From positions 53,209 through 117,208 of the forward strand of contig NZ_JAHDAU010000010.1 in the NCBI RefSeq assembly GCF_021991835.1: 64,000 nt of DNA. The letters run 5' to 3'. Position 1 is the stretch's first letter; each line of letters begins with the position of its first letter. Of this stretch, positions 18,606 through 27,700 are shown in pieces. The notes under the pieces are model-generated. The model saw only the letters and a list, made by a program, of their open reading frames with translations, was not told the DNA's origin and ran no database searches. Position numbers and translations under genes: made by a program. The stretch comes from Polaribacter sargassicola. GTDB lineage: Bacteria > Bacteroidota > Bacteroidia > Flavobacteriales > Flavobacteriaceae.

Positions 18606-19430
18606 ATGAAAAAAATATCGATACTACTATTAATTACTGTAATTGCAACTTCTTGTGTATCTAAAAAAGTTTATACAGAATTACAATCAGAACTAGTAGA
18701 TGTTAAAGCAGAATTGCAAAAAAGTTTACTAGAAAACGAAAAAGGAACATCTAAAGTTGCTTCACTAACAGAACAAGTAAACTCATTAAAAGAAGACAAA
18801 AAAACAGCAATAAAACAAGTAGAAAACTTAACTGTTTTAACTCAATCTTCTTCTGATAATATTAAAAACGTTATTACTCAATTGAGTGAAAAAGATAAAT
18901 TTATAAACGGTATTAGAACAGCAATGACTCAAAAAGATTCAATAAATCTTGCTGTAAAATATCACTTAACTAAAAACTTATCTGAAGGAATACAAGATGA
19001 AGACATTCAAGTAAATGTTGAAAAAACTGTTGTATTTATTTCTATTTCTGATAAATTATTATTTAAAAGTGGTAGCTATAATGTAACTGACAAAGCTTAC
19101 AGTGTTTTAGAAAAAATAGCTAAAGTAATTAACGACCAACCAGAAATGGAAGTAATGATTGAAGGTCATACAGATACTACTCCTATTAAAAGAAACATTA
19201 TTCAAGACAACTGGGATTTATCTGCTTTAAGAGCAACATCTGTAACTAGAATATTACAATATAAATACGGTGTACAACCAGAAAGATTAATTGCTGCTGG
19301 TAGAAGTCAATACATTCCTTTAGCACCAAATGATAATGCTTTAAACAAAGCTATTAACAGAAGAACAAAAATCATCATTATGCCTAAATTAGATCAATTT
19401 TTTGATTTATTAGAGCAAGATGCTAACTAA
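18606..19430 (+). CDS. OmpA family lipoprotein
   Basis: A 274-residue protein. The N-terminus is a lipoprotein signal (IATSCVSK, Cys near 17). Residues about 20-110 form a coiled coil with heptads (LQSELVDVKAELQKSLLENE in part). The C-terminal OmpA-like peptidoglycan-binding domain spans about 145-265, with VMIEGHTDTTPI and the RAtSVtRIL plus NRRTKIII motifs. It would tether an envelope layer to peptidoglycan. It is a single-gene unit with its own promoter and terminator. Confidence 0.94.
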   Translation: MKKISILLLITVIATSCVSKKVYTELQSELVDVKAELQKSLLENEKGTSKVASLTEQVNSLKEDKKTAIKQVENLTVLTQSSSDNIKNVITQLSEKDKFINGIRTAMTQKDSINLAVKYHLTKNLSEGIQDEDIQVNVEKTVVFISISDKLLFKSGSYNVTDKAYSVLEKIAKVINDQPEMEVMIEGHTDTTPIKRNIIQDNWDLSALRATSVTRILQYKYGVQPERLIAAGRSQYIPLAPNDNALNKAINRRTKIIIMPKLDQFFDLLEQDAN

Positions 19431-19452
19431 TAATTAGTTGAAATATAGTTTT

Positions 19453-19486
19453 AAAAACCATCTGAATTTCAGATGGTTTTTTTATT
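19453..19486 (+). terminator. intrinsic terminator after the OmpA gene
   Basis: Perfect 14-bp arms (AAAAACCATCTGAA and its complement) with a one-base loop and a seven-T tail. Confidence 0.9.
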
Positions 19487-19555
19487 TATAAAATTTTTTA
19501 AGCAATTAAACTTTTTCATATTAATACTGTCTAATTAATATCATCCTAATTATTC

Positions 19556-20095
19556 ATGAGAAAATCAATAAAATATCTTTCTATATTTATAACAATACTT
19601 TTAGTTAGTACTAGTTGTAACAACAAAAAGATAAATAAAAAATCTAACAAAGAAGTAAAAGAAGAAATTACTACCAATATACCTGTTTATAATTTCAATC
19701 AACTAGAGCCTATTTTATATAAACAAAGTAACAAAATTGTTATTATTAATTTTTGGGCAATGTGGTGCGCTCCTTGTGTTAAAGAAATGCCTTATTTACA
19801 AGAATTTGCTAATAAAAACACAGATGTAGAATTAAAGTTTATTAGCATGGATTTCCCTAAAGATATAGAAACAAAATTAAAACCTTTTTTAAAAAAGAAA
19901 AACATATCTGCAGATGTAATTTTATTAGATGATCCTGATGCAAATACTTGGATAGACAAAATAGATCCAAACTGGTCTGGAGCAATCCCTTTTACTATAA
20001 TTTTTAATGAAGATAAACGTTTATTTTACGAACGTTCTTTTGAGAGTTTAGCTGATTTAGAAAATGAAATTTATAAAAATTTTAAACAACAATAA
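19556..20095 (+). CDS. TlpA-like thioredoxin lipoprotein
   Basis: A 179-residue lipoprotein (VSTSCNNK, Cys near 21) with a TlpA/ResA-type thioredoxin domain from about residue 45. The active site WAMWCAPCVKEMP carries an intact CxxC at about 68-71, and SGAIPFTIIF has the cis-proline. It is expected to act as a periplasmic thiol-disulfide reductase. Its stop codon directly abuts the ATG of the next thioredoxin-fold gene, so the two form an operon and may work as a redox pair. Confidence 0.93.
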   Translation: MRKSIKYLSIFITILLVSTSCNNKKINKKSNKEVKEEITTNIPVYNFNQLEPILYKQSNKIVIINFWAMWCAPCVKEMPYLQEFANKNTDVELKFISMDFPKDIETKLKPFLKKKNISADVILLDDPDANTWIDKIDPNWSGAIPFTIIFNEDKRLFYERSFESLADLENEIYKNFKQQ

Positions 20096-20866
20096 ATGAA
20101 AAAAACAAGTCTATTAATTGCCGTAATCTTTTTAACAACAAGTATTTTTATATCTTGTAAAAAAGATAATACTAAAGATCAAAAAACTGAAAATATAGAA
20201 AAACACCAAGGTCCACCTAACGGAGATCACAACGGAAGACCTGCAGGACCTCCTCCAGGAGAACATGGTGACAGAAAAGGACCTCCTCCGGGTGGTGCTC
20301 ATAGTCCAGAGCAAACAAAAACATTAGAAGAAATTGGAGGTTATAAAATTGGTGATGTTGCTACAGATTTTAATCTTAAAAATGTAGATGGAACACAATT
20401 TTCTTTATCAAATATAAAAAATGCCAAAGGTTATATAGTTGTATTTACTTGTAACGAATGTCCTTTTGCTAAAATGTACGAAGACCGTTTAATAGCAATA
20501 CATAATGAATATGCTGCTAAAGGATATTCTGTTATTGCAATTAACCCTAACTATAGTGGAGAAGAAGGTAAAGAAGGTTTTATAGCAATGCAAGAGAGAG
20601 CTAAAGAAAAAGAATTCCCTTTTGTTTATTTAGCAGACGATGGTCAAAAAATATTTCCACAATACGGAGCTGTAAGAACACCGCATGTGTTTCTATTAGA
20701 TGCAGATAAAAAAGTACAATATATTGGTACTATTGATGATAATGCAAGATCTGCTAAAGATGTAAAAGTTAAATATCTAGAAAATGCAATTAAGGCTTTA
20801 GAAAAAGGTGAAAAACCAAGCCCTAATTTTACAAAGGCAATAGGTTGCCCTGTAAAAGCTGTATAG
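20096..20866 (+). CDS. redoxin-family lipoprotein with Pro/Gly linker
   Basis: A 256-residue lipoprotein (FISCKKD, Cys near 21). Residues about 37-75 form an unusual linker rich in Pro, Gly and His with repeated GPPPG-like units. The peroxiredoxin-like domain follows from about 80, with VFTCNECPFAKMYEDR at about 119-134 holding the CxxC. This matches the group where CNHCP is usual; His is replaced by Glu here. A late QKIFPQYGAVRTPHVFLLD has the cis-proline. It is translated directly after the TlpA-like gene. The substrate is unknown. Confidence 0.9.
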   Translation: MKKTSLLIAVIFLTTSIFISCKKDNTKDQKTENIEKHQGPPNGDHNGRPAGPPPGEHGDRKGPPPGGAHSPEQTKTLEEIGGYKIGDVATDFNLKNVDGTQFSLSNIKNAKGYIVVFTCNECPFAKMYEDRLIAIHNEYAAKGYSVIAINPNYSGEEGKEGFIAMQERAKEKEFPFVYLADDGQKIFPQYGAVRTPHVFLLDADKKVQYIGTIDDNARSAKDVKVKYLENAIKALEKGEKPSPNFTKAIGCPVKAV

Positions 20867-20884
20867 TTTTAAAATAGAAAAAAT

Positions 20885-20919
20885 AAAAAGGGATTTATGT
20901 AATACATAAATCCCTTTTT
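20885..20919. terminator. bidirectional terminator
   Basis: Perfect 16-bp arms (AAAAAGGGATTTATGT and its complement) around a three-base loop, between the convergent redoxin gene and the gene at 20939-21304. Confidence 0.9.
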
Positions 20920-20938
20920 TATTTTATTGAATCAATTA

Positions 20939-21304
20939 TTACTCTAAAATTTTAACAAAGTCATCAAAAGCCTCATAATAAGGTTGATTTTTAAAAACAG
21001 GACTTTCTACACTTTCTGCATTTGCAATTCCTACTCCAGCAAACCACACTTTAGCATTTTGCTTTTTAGCATGATTTTTAAAAGTTTCCATCCAAAGTAC
21101 ATCATATTCATTTGGATTTTGAATGTTATTAGTTGCTTTTACCAATACAAAAATAGTAGGCTCTCCTTTTTTATATAAAACAAACTGTGGATGTCTTTTT
21201 AATTGACTATTAATTGCCTGAAATTCATAGCCCATTTTTGTAAGCTTTTCACCTACAATATTCATTGCTAAATTATGCAACTCTTGTTCGGTTAAAATCT
21301 CCAT
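20939..21304 (-). CDS. small conserved protein, often mislabelled as NqrF-like
   Basis: A 121-residue cytoplasmic protein. From memory, relatives in flavobacterial genomes are often named 'Na(+)-translocating NADH-quinone reductase subunit F'. The sequence has none of the NqrF hallmarks: there is no membrane helix, no 2Fe-2S cysteine cluster and no FAD/NADH-binding motif. What can be seen is an N-terminal helix pair, a strand block HPQFVLYKKGEPTIFVLVKA and a second block KVWFAGVGIAN. It starts 2 bp after the helicase stop, so it is probably co-transcribed. Function unknown. Confidence 0.82.
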   Translation of the reverse strand: MEILTEQELHNLAMNIVGEKLTKMGYEFQAINSQLKRHPQFVLYKKGEPTIFVLVKATNNIQNPNEYDVLWMETFKNHAKKQNAKVWFAGVGIANAESVESPVFKNQPYYEAFDDFVKILE

Positions 21305-21306
21305 TC

Positions 21307-22659
21307 TTATTTTTTCTTATTACGTTTATTGTAATTTTTATCTCCTCTTGTTTTAGGTTTCTTATATTTTTTAGCAATTTCTCTTCTATAAGAACCTCCT
21401 AAATTTACTTTACTATTTTTCTCGCTTTTTTCATGAAAAGCAGGCCCTGGAACATACTCTAAACCTGTTCTGTTTTTAGAAATTCCTTGATCTTCTCTCG
21501 GACGTTCATCTTCGGTTAATAGTTTAGATATCTCTATTTCTTCCGGCAATTCTAAAACAGGAATCTTATAATCCATTAAAGTTTCTATAGCTGTTTTTGC
21601 TTCTTGCTCTTTTTCTGTAGAAAATAAAATTGTTTTCCCTGCTTTTTCTGCACGTCCTGTTCTACCAATTCTGTGCATGTAATTTTCTGGAAATTCTGGA
21701 GTATCAAAATTGATAACATGAGACACATTATCAAAATCTAAACCACGCGCCATTACATCTGTGGCTAACAAAATTCTATTTTTCCCTTCATCAAACTGAC
21801 GGATAGAACGTATTCTATAATTCTGTGTTTTATTAGAGTGTATTACACACATTTCATCATTAAACACTTCTTCTAAATGTTTAAATAACAAATCTGCCGT
21901 TCTTTTAAAACCAACAAAAATTAATACTTTATTAAAGGTTTCTTTATCTTTTAAAAGACTATTTAGCAAATTAACTTTTGTAAAAAAGTTAGGTATGTTG
22001 TAAGAAACTTGTTCAATATTATCTAACGGAGTTCCACTTACTGCAACAGAAATCTTTGTCGGATTTTTAAAAAAGTCATAAATTAAAGCATCTACATCTT
22101 CTGTCATTGTTGCAGAAAACAAAACGTTTTGTCTTTTTTCTGGAATCACATCAAAAATATTCATCAACTGAAAACGGAAACCTAAATCTAACATTACATC
22201 TACCTCATCAATCACCAATTTCTGAATCGATTTTAACTTTAAAGCATTACTTAATGCCAAATCGTACAAACGTCCTGGTGTGGCAACAATAATATCTTGC
22301 CCTTGTAAAATAGCTTGTTTTTGTGTGTTGATGTTTGTACCACCATACACACCTAAAACACGTGTATTAATATATTTTGATAGTTTTTCTATCTCTTCTA
22401 CTACTTGTAAAACCAACTCACGCGTTGGTACTAAAACCAAAATTCTTGGATGCTGTTGCTTAGAGAATTTTAAATCTCGTAAAATAGGCAACATGTAAGC
22501 AAATGTTTTTCCGGTTCCTGTTTGTGCAATTCCAACAACATCTTTACCAGATCTAACTACCGAAAATGCTTGTTCTTGAATTGGCGTTGGATTCTCGAAT
22601 CCTAAGTCGTCAATAGCATATTGTAGTTGATTTGATAAGTCTAATTCTTTAAAAGTCAT
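21307..22659 (-). CDS. DEAD-box RNA helicase (DEVD variant)
   Basis: A 450-residue RNA helicase. The motifs are in order: Q motif near FENPTPIQEQAF, motif I AQTGTGKT near 45-52, Ia PTRELVLQV near 85, motif II DEVD near 150 (VIDEVDVML, replacing DEAD), III SATM, then DVMARGLDFD and RIGRTGRAEKAG in domain 2. A basic tail of about 60 residues (KKYKKPKTRG) probably binds RNA. It resembles RhlE-type helicases. It has a consensus promoter and leads the two-gene unit with the small protein downstream. Confidence 0.95.
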   Translation of the reverse strand: MTFKELDLSNQLQYAIDDLGFENPTPIQEQAFSVVRSGKDVVGIAQTGTGKTFAYMLPILRDLKFSKQQHPRILVLVPTRELVLQVVEEIEKLSKYINTRVLGVYGGTNINTQKQAILQGQDIIVATPGRLYDLALSNALKLKSIQKLVIDEVDVMLDLGFRFQLMNIFDVIPEKRQNVLFSATMTEDVDALIYDFFKNPTKISVAVSGTPLDNIEQVSYNIPNFFTKVNLLNSLLKDKETFNKVLIFVGFKRTADLLFKHLEEVFNDEMCVIHSNKTQNYRIRSIRQFDEGKNRILLATDVMARGLDFDNVSHVINFDTPEFPENYMHRIGRTGRAEKAGKTILFSTEKEQEAKTAIETLMDYKIPVLELPEEIEISKLLTEDERPREDQGISKNRTGLEYVPGPAFHEKSEKNSKVNLGGSYRREIAKKYKKPKTRGDKNYNKRNKKK

Positions 22660-22675
22660 CTCTTTTAATTTTCTG

Positions 22676-22705
22676 CAAAGGTACGTTTTATAAAATGAGT
22701 TACAA
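22676..22705 (-). promoter_or_regulatory. consensus promoter of the DEAD-box helicase gene
   Basis: On the minus strand: TTG at 22705-22703, a 19-bp spacer, then TACCTTTG at 22683-22676. This is the textbook Bacteroidota arrangement (-33 TTG, N19, TAnnTTTG). The start would be near 22669, about 10 nt before the ATG. Confidence 0.75.
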
Positions 22706-22761
22706 CAACTGTTTACGTGTGGATTATTTAGTAATTTTACACTCGAAATTTATTAAAAATA

Positions 22762-23526
22762 ATGATTACAGACACACACACACATTTATATTCAGAGCAA
22801 TTTAATGAAGATAGAACAGCAATGGTTCAAAGAGCAAAAGATGCTGGTATTTCAAGATTTTTTATTCCTGCTATAGATTCTACTTACACAGAAAAAATGT
22901 TTGCATTAGAAAAAGAGTTTCCTAATGATGTGTTTTTAATGATGGGCTTACACCCTACTTCTGTTAAAGAAAATTATTTAGAAGAATTGGCAAAAGTGAA
23001 AGCCTTAATCGACCAAAGAAAATTTTATGCCATCGGAGAAATTGGCATGGATTTATATTGGGATAAATCTTTTTTAACACAACAACAAGAAGCTTTTAAA
23101 ACACAAATACAATGGGCAAAAGAAAAGAAAATGCCTATAAATATACATTGTAGAGATGCTTTTAATGAAGTTTTTGAAGTTTTAGAATCTGAAAAAAGTG
23201 ATGATTTAAGAGGAATTTTTCATTGTTTTACAGGAACTTTAGACCAAGCAAAGCAAGCTATTTCTTATAACATGAAATTAGGAATTGGTGGTGTTGCAAC
23301 TTTTAAAAATGGTAAAATTGATAAATTTTTAAATGAAATTGATTTAAAACACATTGTTTTAGAAACCGATGCTCCTTATTTAGCACCAACTCCTTATAGA
23401 GGCAAAAGAAACGAAAGTGCTTATTTAACCAATGTAGTTGATAAATTAGTAGATATTTACGGAATTTCTTATCAAGAAATTGCAGAAATTACGACTCAAA
23501 ATTCTAAAGATGTTTTTGGTATTTAA
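22762..23526 (+). CDS. TatD family metal-dependent hydrolase
   Basis: A 254-residue TIM-barrel hydrolase, usually a metal-dependent 3'-5' DNase. The metal ligands are recognisable: DTHTHLYS at residues 3-10, the glutamate in AIGEIGMDLYWD near 90, the histidine in NIHCRDAF near 128, GIFHCFTGT near 150 and the aspartate in LETDAPYLAP near 203. All look intact and the length is standard. The following membrane protein gene overlaps its stop codon by one base. Confidence 0.95.
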   Translation: MITDTHTHLYSEQFNEDRTAMVQRAKDAGISRFFIPAIDSTYTEKMFALEKEFPNDVFLMMGLHPTSVKENYLEELAKVKALIDQRKFYAIGEIGMDLYWDKSFLTQQQEAFKTQIQWAKEKKMPINIHCRDAFNEVFEVLESEKSDDLRGIFHCFTGTLDQAKQAISYNMKLGIGGVATFKNGKIDKFLNEIDLKHIVLETDAPYLAPTPYRGKRNESAYLTNVVDKLVDIYGISYQEIAEITTQNSKDVFGI

Positions 23527-24236
23527 TGGTATTTGATACAGTTACAACGGAAGAAAGATTCTTTAATTTTGAACACCCAAAAACTTACACCTATTTGAGT
23601 ATAGGTATTGCAATGTTTTCTTTTTTGATTATTTTAATTAATAAAGAATATTTAGGATTTGACTTTTTAGAAACTGTTTTTTTTCCAATAGCTATTGTTT
23701 CTTTTATTGTTTTCTCTATATCTCAGTTTATCACAATGTTTTCTAAAGAAGATATTGATATAACTTATACAGGAAAACTAAAAATAACTGAAGATGAATT
23801 TATTATCGATAAAGAAAAAATAAGTTTTACAGATATTATTTCTATTAAATTATCTGTTGATGATTATAAAGGCAGGTTAAAAAACACACACTCTAACACA
23901 GAACCAATGTATAGTAAAGGTGTAGAAAATTTTGTGATGATTTATACAGTTGATAAGAAAATAGAAAAACAAATTCAGGTGTGTAATCTAAGAGAAACTC
24001 ATTTAATTTCTGATTTTATAGCTGCTCAAATTGTAAAAAACAAATTTATAAAAGTAAAACCAAAACAATTAATTACTATTTTTAGTGATCAATTTAAAAA
24101 AACTGAAGAAGCTAGAAATTACATTGCAAAGCAGATTAAAAATAGAAAAATAAAAGCTGTAGAAGGGTTATTAATGATGAATTATTCTTCTGATAAAGAG
24201 GCTAAAGAGTTAAGAGAAAAATACAACATCCATTGA
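23526..24236 (+). CDS. two-helix membrane protein of unknown function
   Basis: A 236-residue protein with two adjacent membrane helices (about residues 22-40, SIGIAMFSFLIILI, and 50-70, FPIAIVSFIVFSI). A soluble cytoplasmic part follows that looks like a mixed alpha/beta domain, with YTGKLKITEDEFIIDKEKI and a basic helical C-terminus. The topology resembles PH-like membrane-associated proteins, but I do not recognise a family. The ATG overlaps the tatD stop, and its own stop overlaps the TTG start of ogt, so the three genes form an operon. Confidence 0.82.
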   Translation: MVFDTVTTEERFFNFEHPKTYTYLSIGIAMFSFLIILINKEYLGFDFLETVFFPIAIVSFIVFSISQFITMFSKEDIDITYTGKLKITEDEFIIDKEKISFTDIISIKLSVDDYKGRLKNTHSNTEPMYSKGVENFVMIYTVDKKIEKQIQVCNLRETHLISDFIAAQIVKNKFIKVKPKQLITIFSDQFKKTEEARNYIAKQIKNRKIKAVEGLLMMNYSSDKEAKELREKYNIH

Positions 24237-24727
24237 GTATACAAACTACATATTATAAAACGCCATTAGGAACTGCGAAAATTGTAGGTGACGAAAACGG
24301 AATTCAGTCTGTTTCAGTTTTAGATGAAGACTTCTCTACTGCACTCGAAGTGACAAATTCTGACACTCCTAAATGTTTGCAAGATTGTGTTACTCAGCTA
24401 GACGAATATTTTTCTGGTAAAAGAATCAATTTCGATTTAAAACTAAATCCGCAAGGAACTGAATTTCAGAAAAAAGTATGGACAGAGTTATTAAATATTC
24501 CATATAATAAAACTAGAACCTATTTAGAACAAAGTAAAGCTTTAGGAGACGTAAAAGCCATAAGAGCAGTTGCTTCTGCAAATGGTAAAAACCCCATTTG
24601 GATTATTATTCCTTGCCATAGAGTTATTGGTTCTGATGGTTCTTTAACAGGTTATGCTGGCGGCATTTGGCGTAAAAAATGGTTATTAGCACACGAAAAT
24701 CCTTTAAAACAACAATCATTATTTTAA
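24233..24727 (+). CDS. ogt: methylated-DNA--protein-cysteine methyltransferase
   Basis: A 164-residue suicide repair protein that takes methyl groups off O6-methylguanine. The active-site block IPCHRVIGSDGSLTGYAGG lies at about residues 123-141, with the acceptor Cys in PCHRV. The helix-turn-helix part is YLEQSKALGDVKAIRAVASANGKNP, split over about 98-122. It starts with TTG, overlapping the previous stop by four bases. Residues about 34-41 are encoded by a stretch that closely matches a flavobacterial REP-like arm (24332-24355; see findings). Confidence 0.95.
   Translation: MSIQTTYYKTPLGTAKIVGDENGIQSVSVLDEDFSTALEVTNSDTPKCLQDCVTQLDEYFSGKRINFDLKLNPQGTEFQKKVWTELLNIPYNKTRTYLEQSKALGDVKAIRAVASANGKNPIWIIIPCHRVIGSDGSLTGYAGGIWRKKWLLAHENPLKQQSLF
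24332..24355 (+). repeat. REP-like arm inside ogt
   Basis: These 24 bases match one arm of the REP-like inverted repeat at 55565-55627 at all but a few positions (common core ACTGCACTCGA followed by TGACA). Here they are translated as FSTALEVT within the variable linker of Ogt. No opposing arm is visible nearby. Confidence 0.5.
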
Positions 24728-24785
24728 ATTTTTACTTTTAGAATATTAAAAAACATATTTTTACGTTTCAATTGTATCGTTTTTT

Positions 24786-27700
24786 ATGATTCAAAAAATT
24801 CTAATTTTATTGTTGCTTTTTATTGGGTTTTCCGTCCAAAGCCAATCCTTTTCAACAGATTTTAGAGCTAGAAAAATATTGGTTAAAAAAGACACTATTC
24901 AATTAGATTCTGTTGCTTTAAATCCTCAAGAATTTAAAGTCTTAAACCACTCCTTAAAAGCCTTAGACACATCAGAATATAAAATAGATTTTAATAAAGC
25001 CATATTAATCATCAACTCTAAAAAACATTCAGAAATTAATGTTGAGTATTTTAGGCTTCCAGATTTTATCACAAAAACATACACTCCGTTTGATGATAAT
25101 TTAATAATTTCTAAAAGCACAAATAACGGTGTATTATATAGCTTAACTACTAATAAAAAAAAATCTAACACAACACTTTTTGATGGCTTACAAACCGAAG
25201 GTTTTATAACAAGAGGCGTTACTTCTGGTAACAATCAAAACGCTGTTACAAACTCTGCTTTAGACTTAAAAATTTCGGGTAAACTATCTAAAAATGTAAC
25301 TTTAAGAGCAAATATTTTTGACACAAATATACCCATTCAAGAAAGTGGATATTCACAAAACATCACAGATTTTGATCGTATTTTTATAGAAATGTTTACA
25401 GACAATTGGCAAATTAGTGCCGGAGATATTTCTTTAAAAAACACAAAAAGTTACTTTTTACCTTTTACAAAACAAGTTTCCGGGTTGTTAGTAGAAGCTA
25501 ATATTACCAACAATTTTAAAGTAGCAGCTTCTGGTGCAATTGTTAGAGGTAGGTTTAATACTTTTAATATAACTGCAATAGAAGGCAACCAAGGGCCTTA
25601 TAAAATATTGGGCATAAATAACGAAAACTCAATTATAATTATAGAAGGTAGCGAACAAGTTTATATTAATGGAAGTAAAATTGAACGTGGCAAAGAGAAG
25701 GATTATACAATAGATTATAATTTAGGCGAAATTACTTTTAATACCACTTACCCAATTACAAATGACATGAGAATTTGGGTAGATTATCAATATTCCGAAA
25801 GAAATTATACCAGATTTATAACCTATGATGAAGCTTCTTATGAAAGTGAAAAATTTAGTATTGCTGGTTATTTTTATTCAGAAAATGATGCTAAAAATCA
25901 ACCTATACAACAAAATCTAACAGACAGCCAAAAACAGATTTTAGCAAACGCAGGTAACAATGTAGACTTAATGGTTTCTGAAAGTGCATATTTAGACACT
26001 TTTGATGAAAACAAGATCCTCTACAAAAAAGTAATCACCGGAAGTGAAGAAATCTTTGAGTACTCTAGTACTTCTGCAGATGAATTGTACAACGTAACCT
26101 TTACAAATGTTGGTACTAATTTAGGTGATTATATTTTAGACCAAAGTACAGCAACAGGTAATATTTACTTATATGTTGGTAAAAATTTAGGTGATTATAA
26201 CCCTATAACACTATTAATTCCACCTACAAAATCACAAGTTTTTATATTACAATCTAACTACAATCCTTCTAAAAAAACTTTAATTAATGCAGAAATTGCT
26301 TTAAGTAATAATGATGCAAACTTGTTTTCTACAATAGATAATTCTCTTAATAAAGGTTTTGCTTCTAAACTAGATTGGCAACAAACTTTAATTGATAAAA
26401 AATGGCAGTTAAAAAGTAATATTAGTCACGAATTTGTTCAGAAAAACTTTGATACCGAGTTTAGATGGGAAACTGTTGAATTTAACAGAGATTGGAATAT
26501 CTTAACCAATAACGGCACAAAAAGCTTATTTCAATCAGAATTTAAACTTAATAATAAAAAAAACGATTTTGTTTTATATCGATTTAATAACCTAACCTAT
26601 AAAGATATCTTTTCTGGTAATAAACATGAACTACAAGCCAAAGTAAAGTTAAAAAACACCGTATTTTACACAAACGGAAGTTTTTTAGAAAACACCTCTA
26701 CAACAGAAGACAATTACTTTTTTACAGCAAAAGCAAAAGTAGAAAAAGATTTAAATAAAAAATGGTTAGGTGTATTTATCAATTTAGAAACTAACAGCAG
26801 AAAAGATATTTCTACACAAGAGTATATTAATACAAGTCATCAATTTAAAGAATTAGAAACCTATTTTGGTATTGGAGATACTGCAACTGTTTTTGCTAAA
26901 GTGGGTTTTAATTATAGAGATAATGACAGTATAAAACTTAATAAATTTACCCAGATTAATAATAGAAAAACATTTTATGCAAACAGTAAATTAATACAAA
27001 ACAAGCAAACTAATTTAAGCATTTTTGCTAATTATAGATTTACCGAAAACAACTTTTCGGAAGATGAAAAATCATTAAATTCTAAAGTTGTTTTTAGTCA
27101 AAAATTATTTAAAGACTTTATTAATCTAAGCACAAATTACGAAACCTTTTCTGGTAATGTTGCCAGACAAGAATACTATTATATAAAAACAGAACCCGGT
27201 TTAGGTTATTACACTTGGATTGATTACAACTCTGATGGTATTAAAGATTTTGATGAATTTGAAGTTGCAGAATTTCAAGACCAAGCAGAATATTTACGTT
27301 TAACAAAAGCCAACTTACAATATACAGCAACCCAAAGTGCTAACTTTACACAATCTCTTATTTTAAATCCGCGTGTTTGGTCTTTTAAATCTGGATTTAA
27401 AAAAACACTTTCTAAATTTTATAATCAAAGTTTTTTAAGTGTAGAAAACGAGCAAGAAAGAATTGGCAATTCGTTCAATTTTAATCCTTTTAATTTTGAT
27501 GAAAACAAATTAGTAGGTTTAAATTACAGTGTAAGAAATAGCATTTATTATAATAAAAACCTACAAAAACACAGCGTTACTTATACGTTTGGTAAAAACA
27601 AAAGCAAACAACAATATATTATTGGTAATCAAGAAAATAATATAAAAATACATCAATTAGATTTTGCTCATAAATTTAAAACTTTTTGGTTGTTTGAGTT

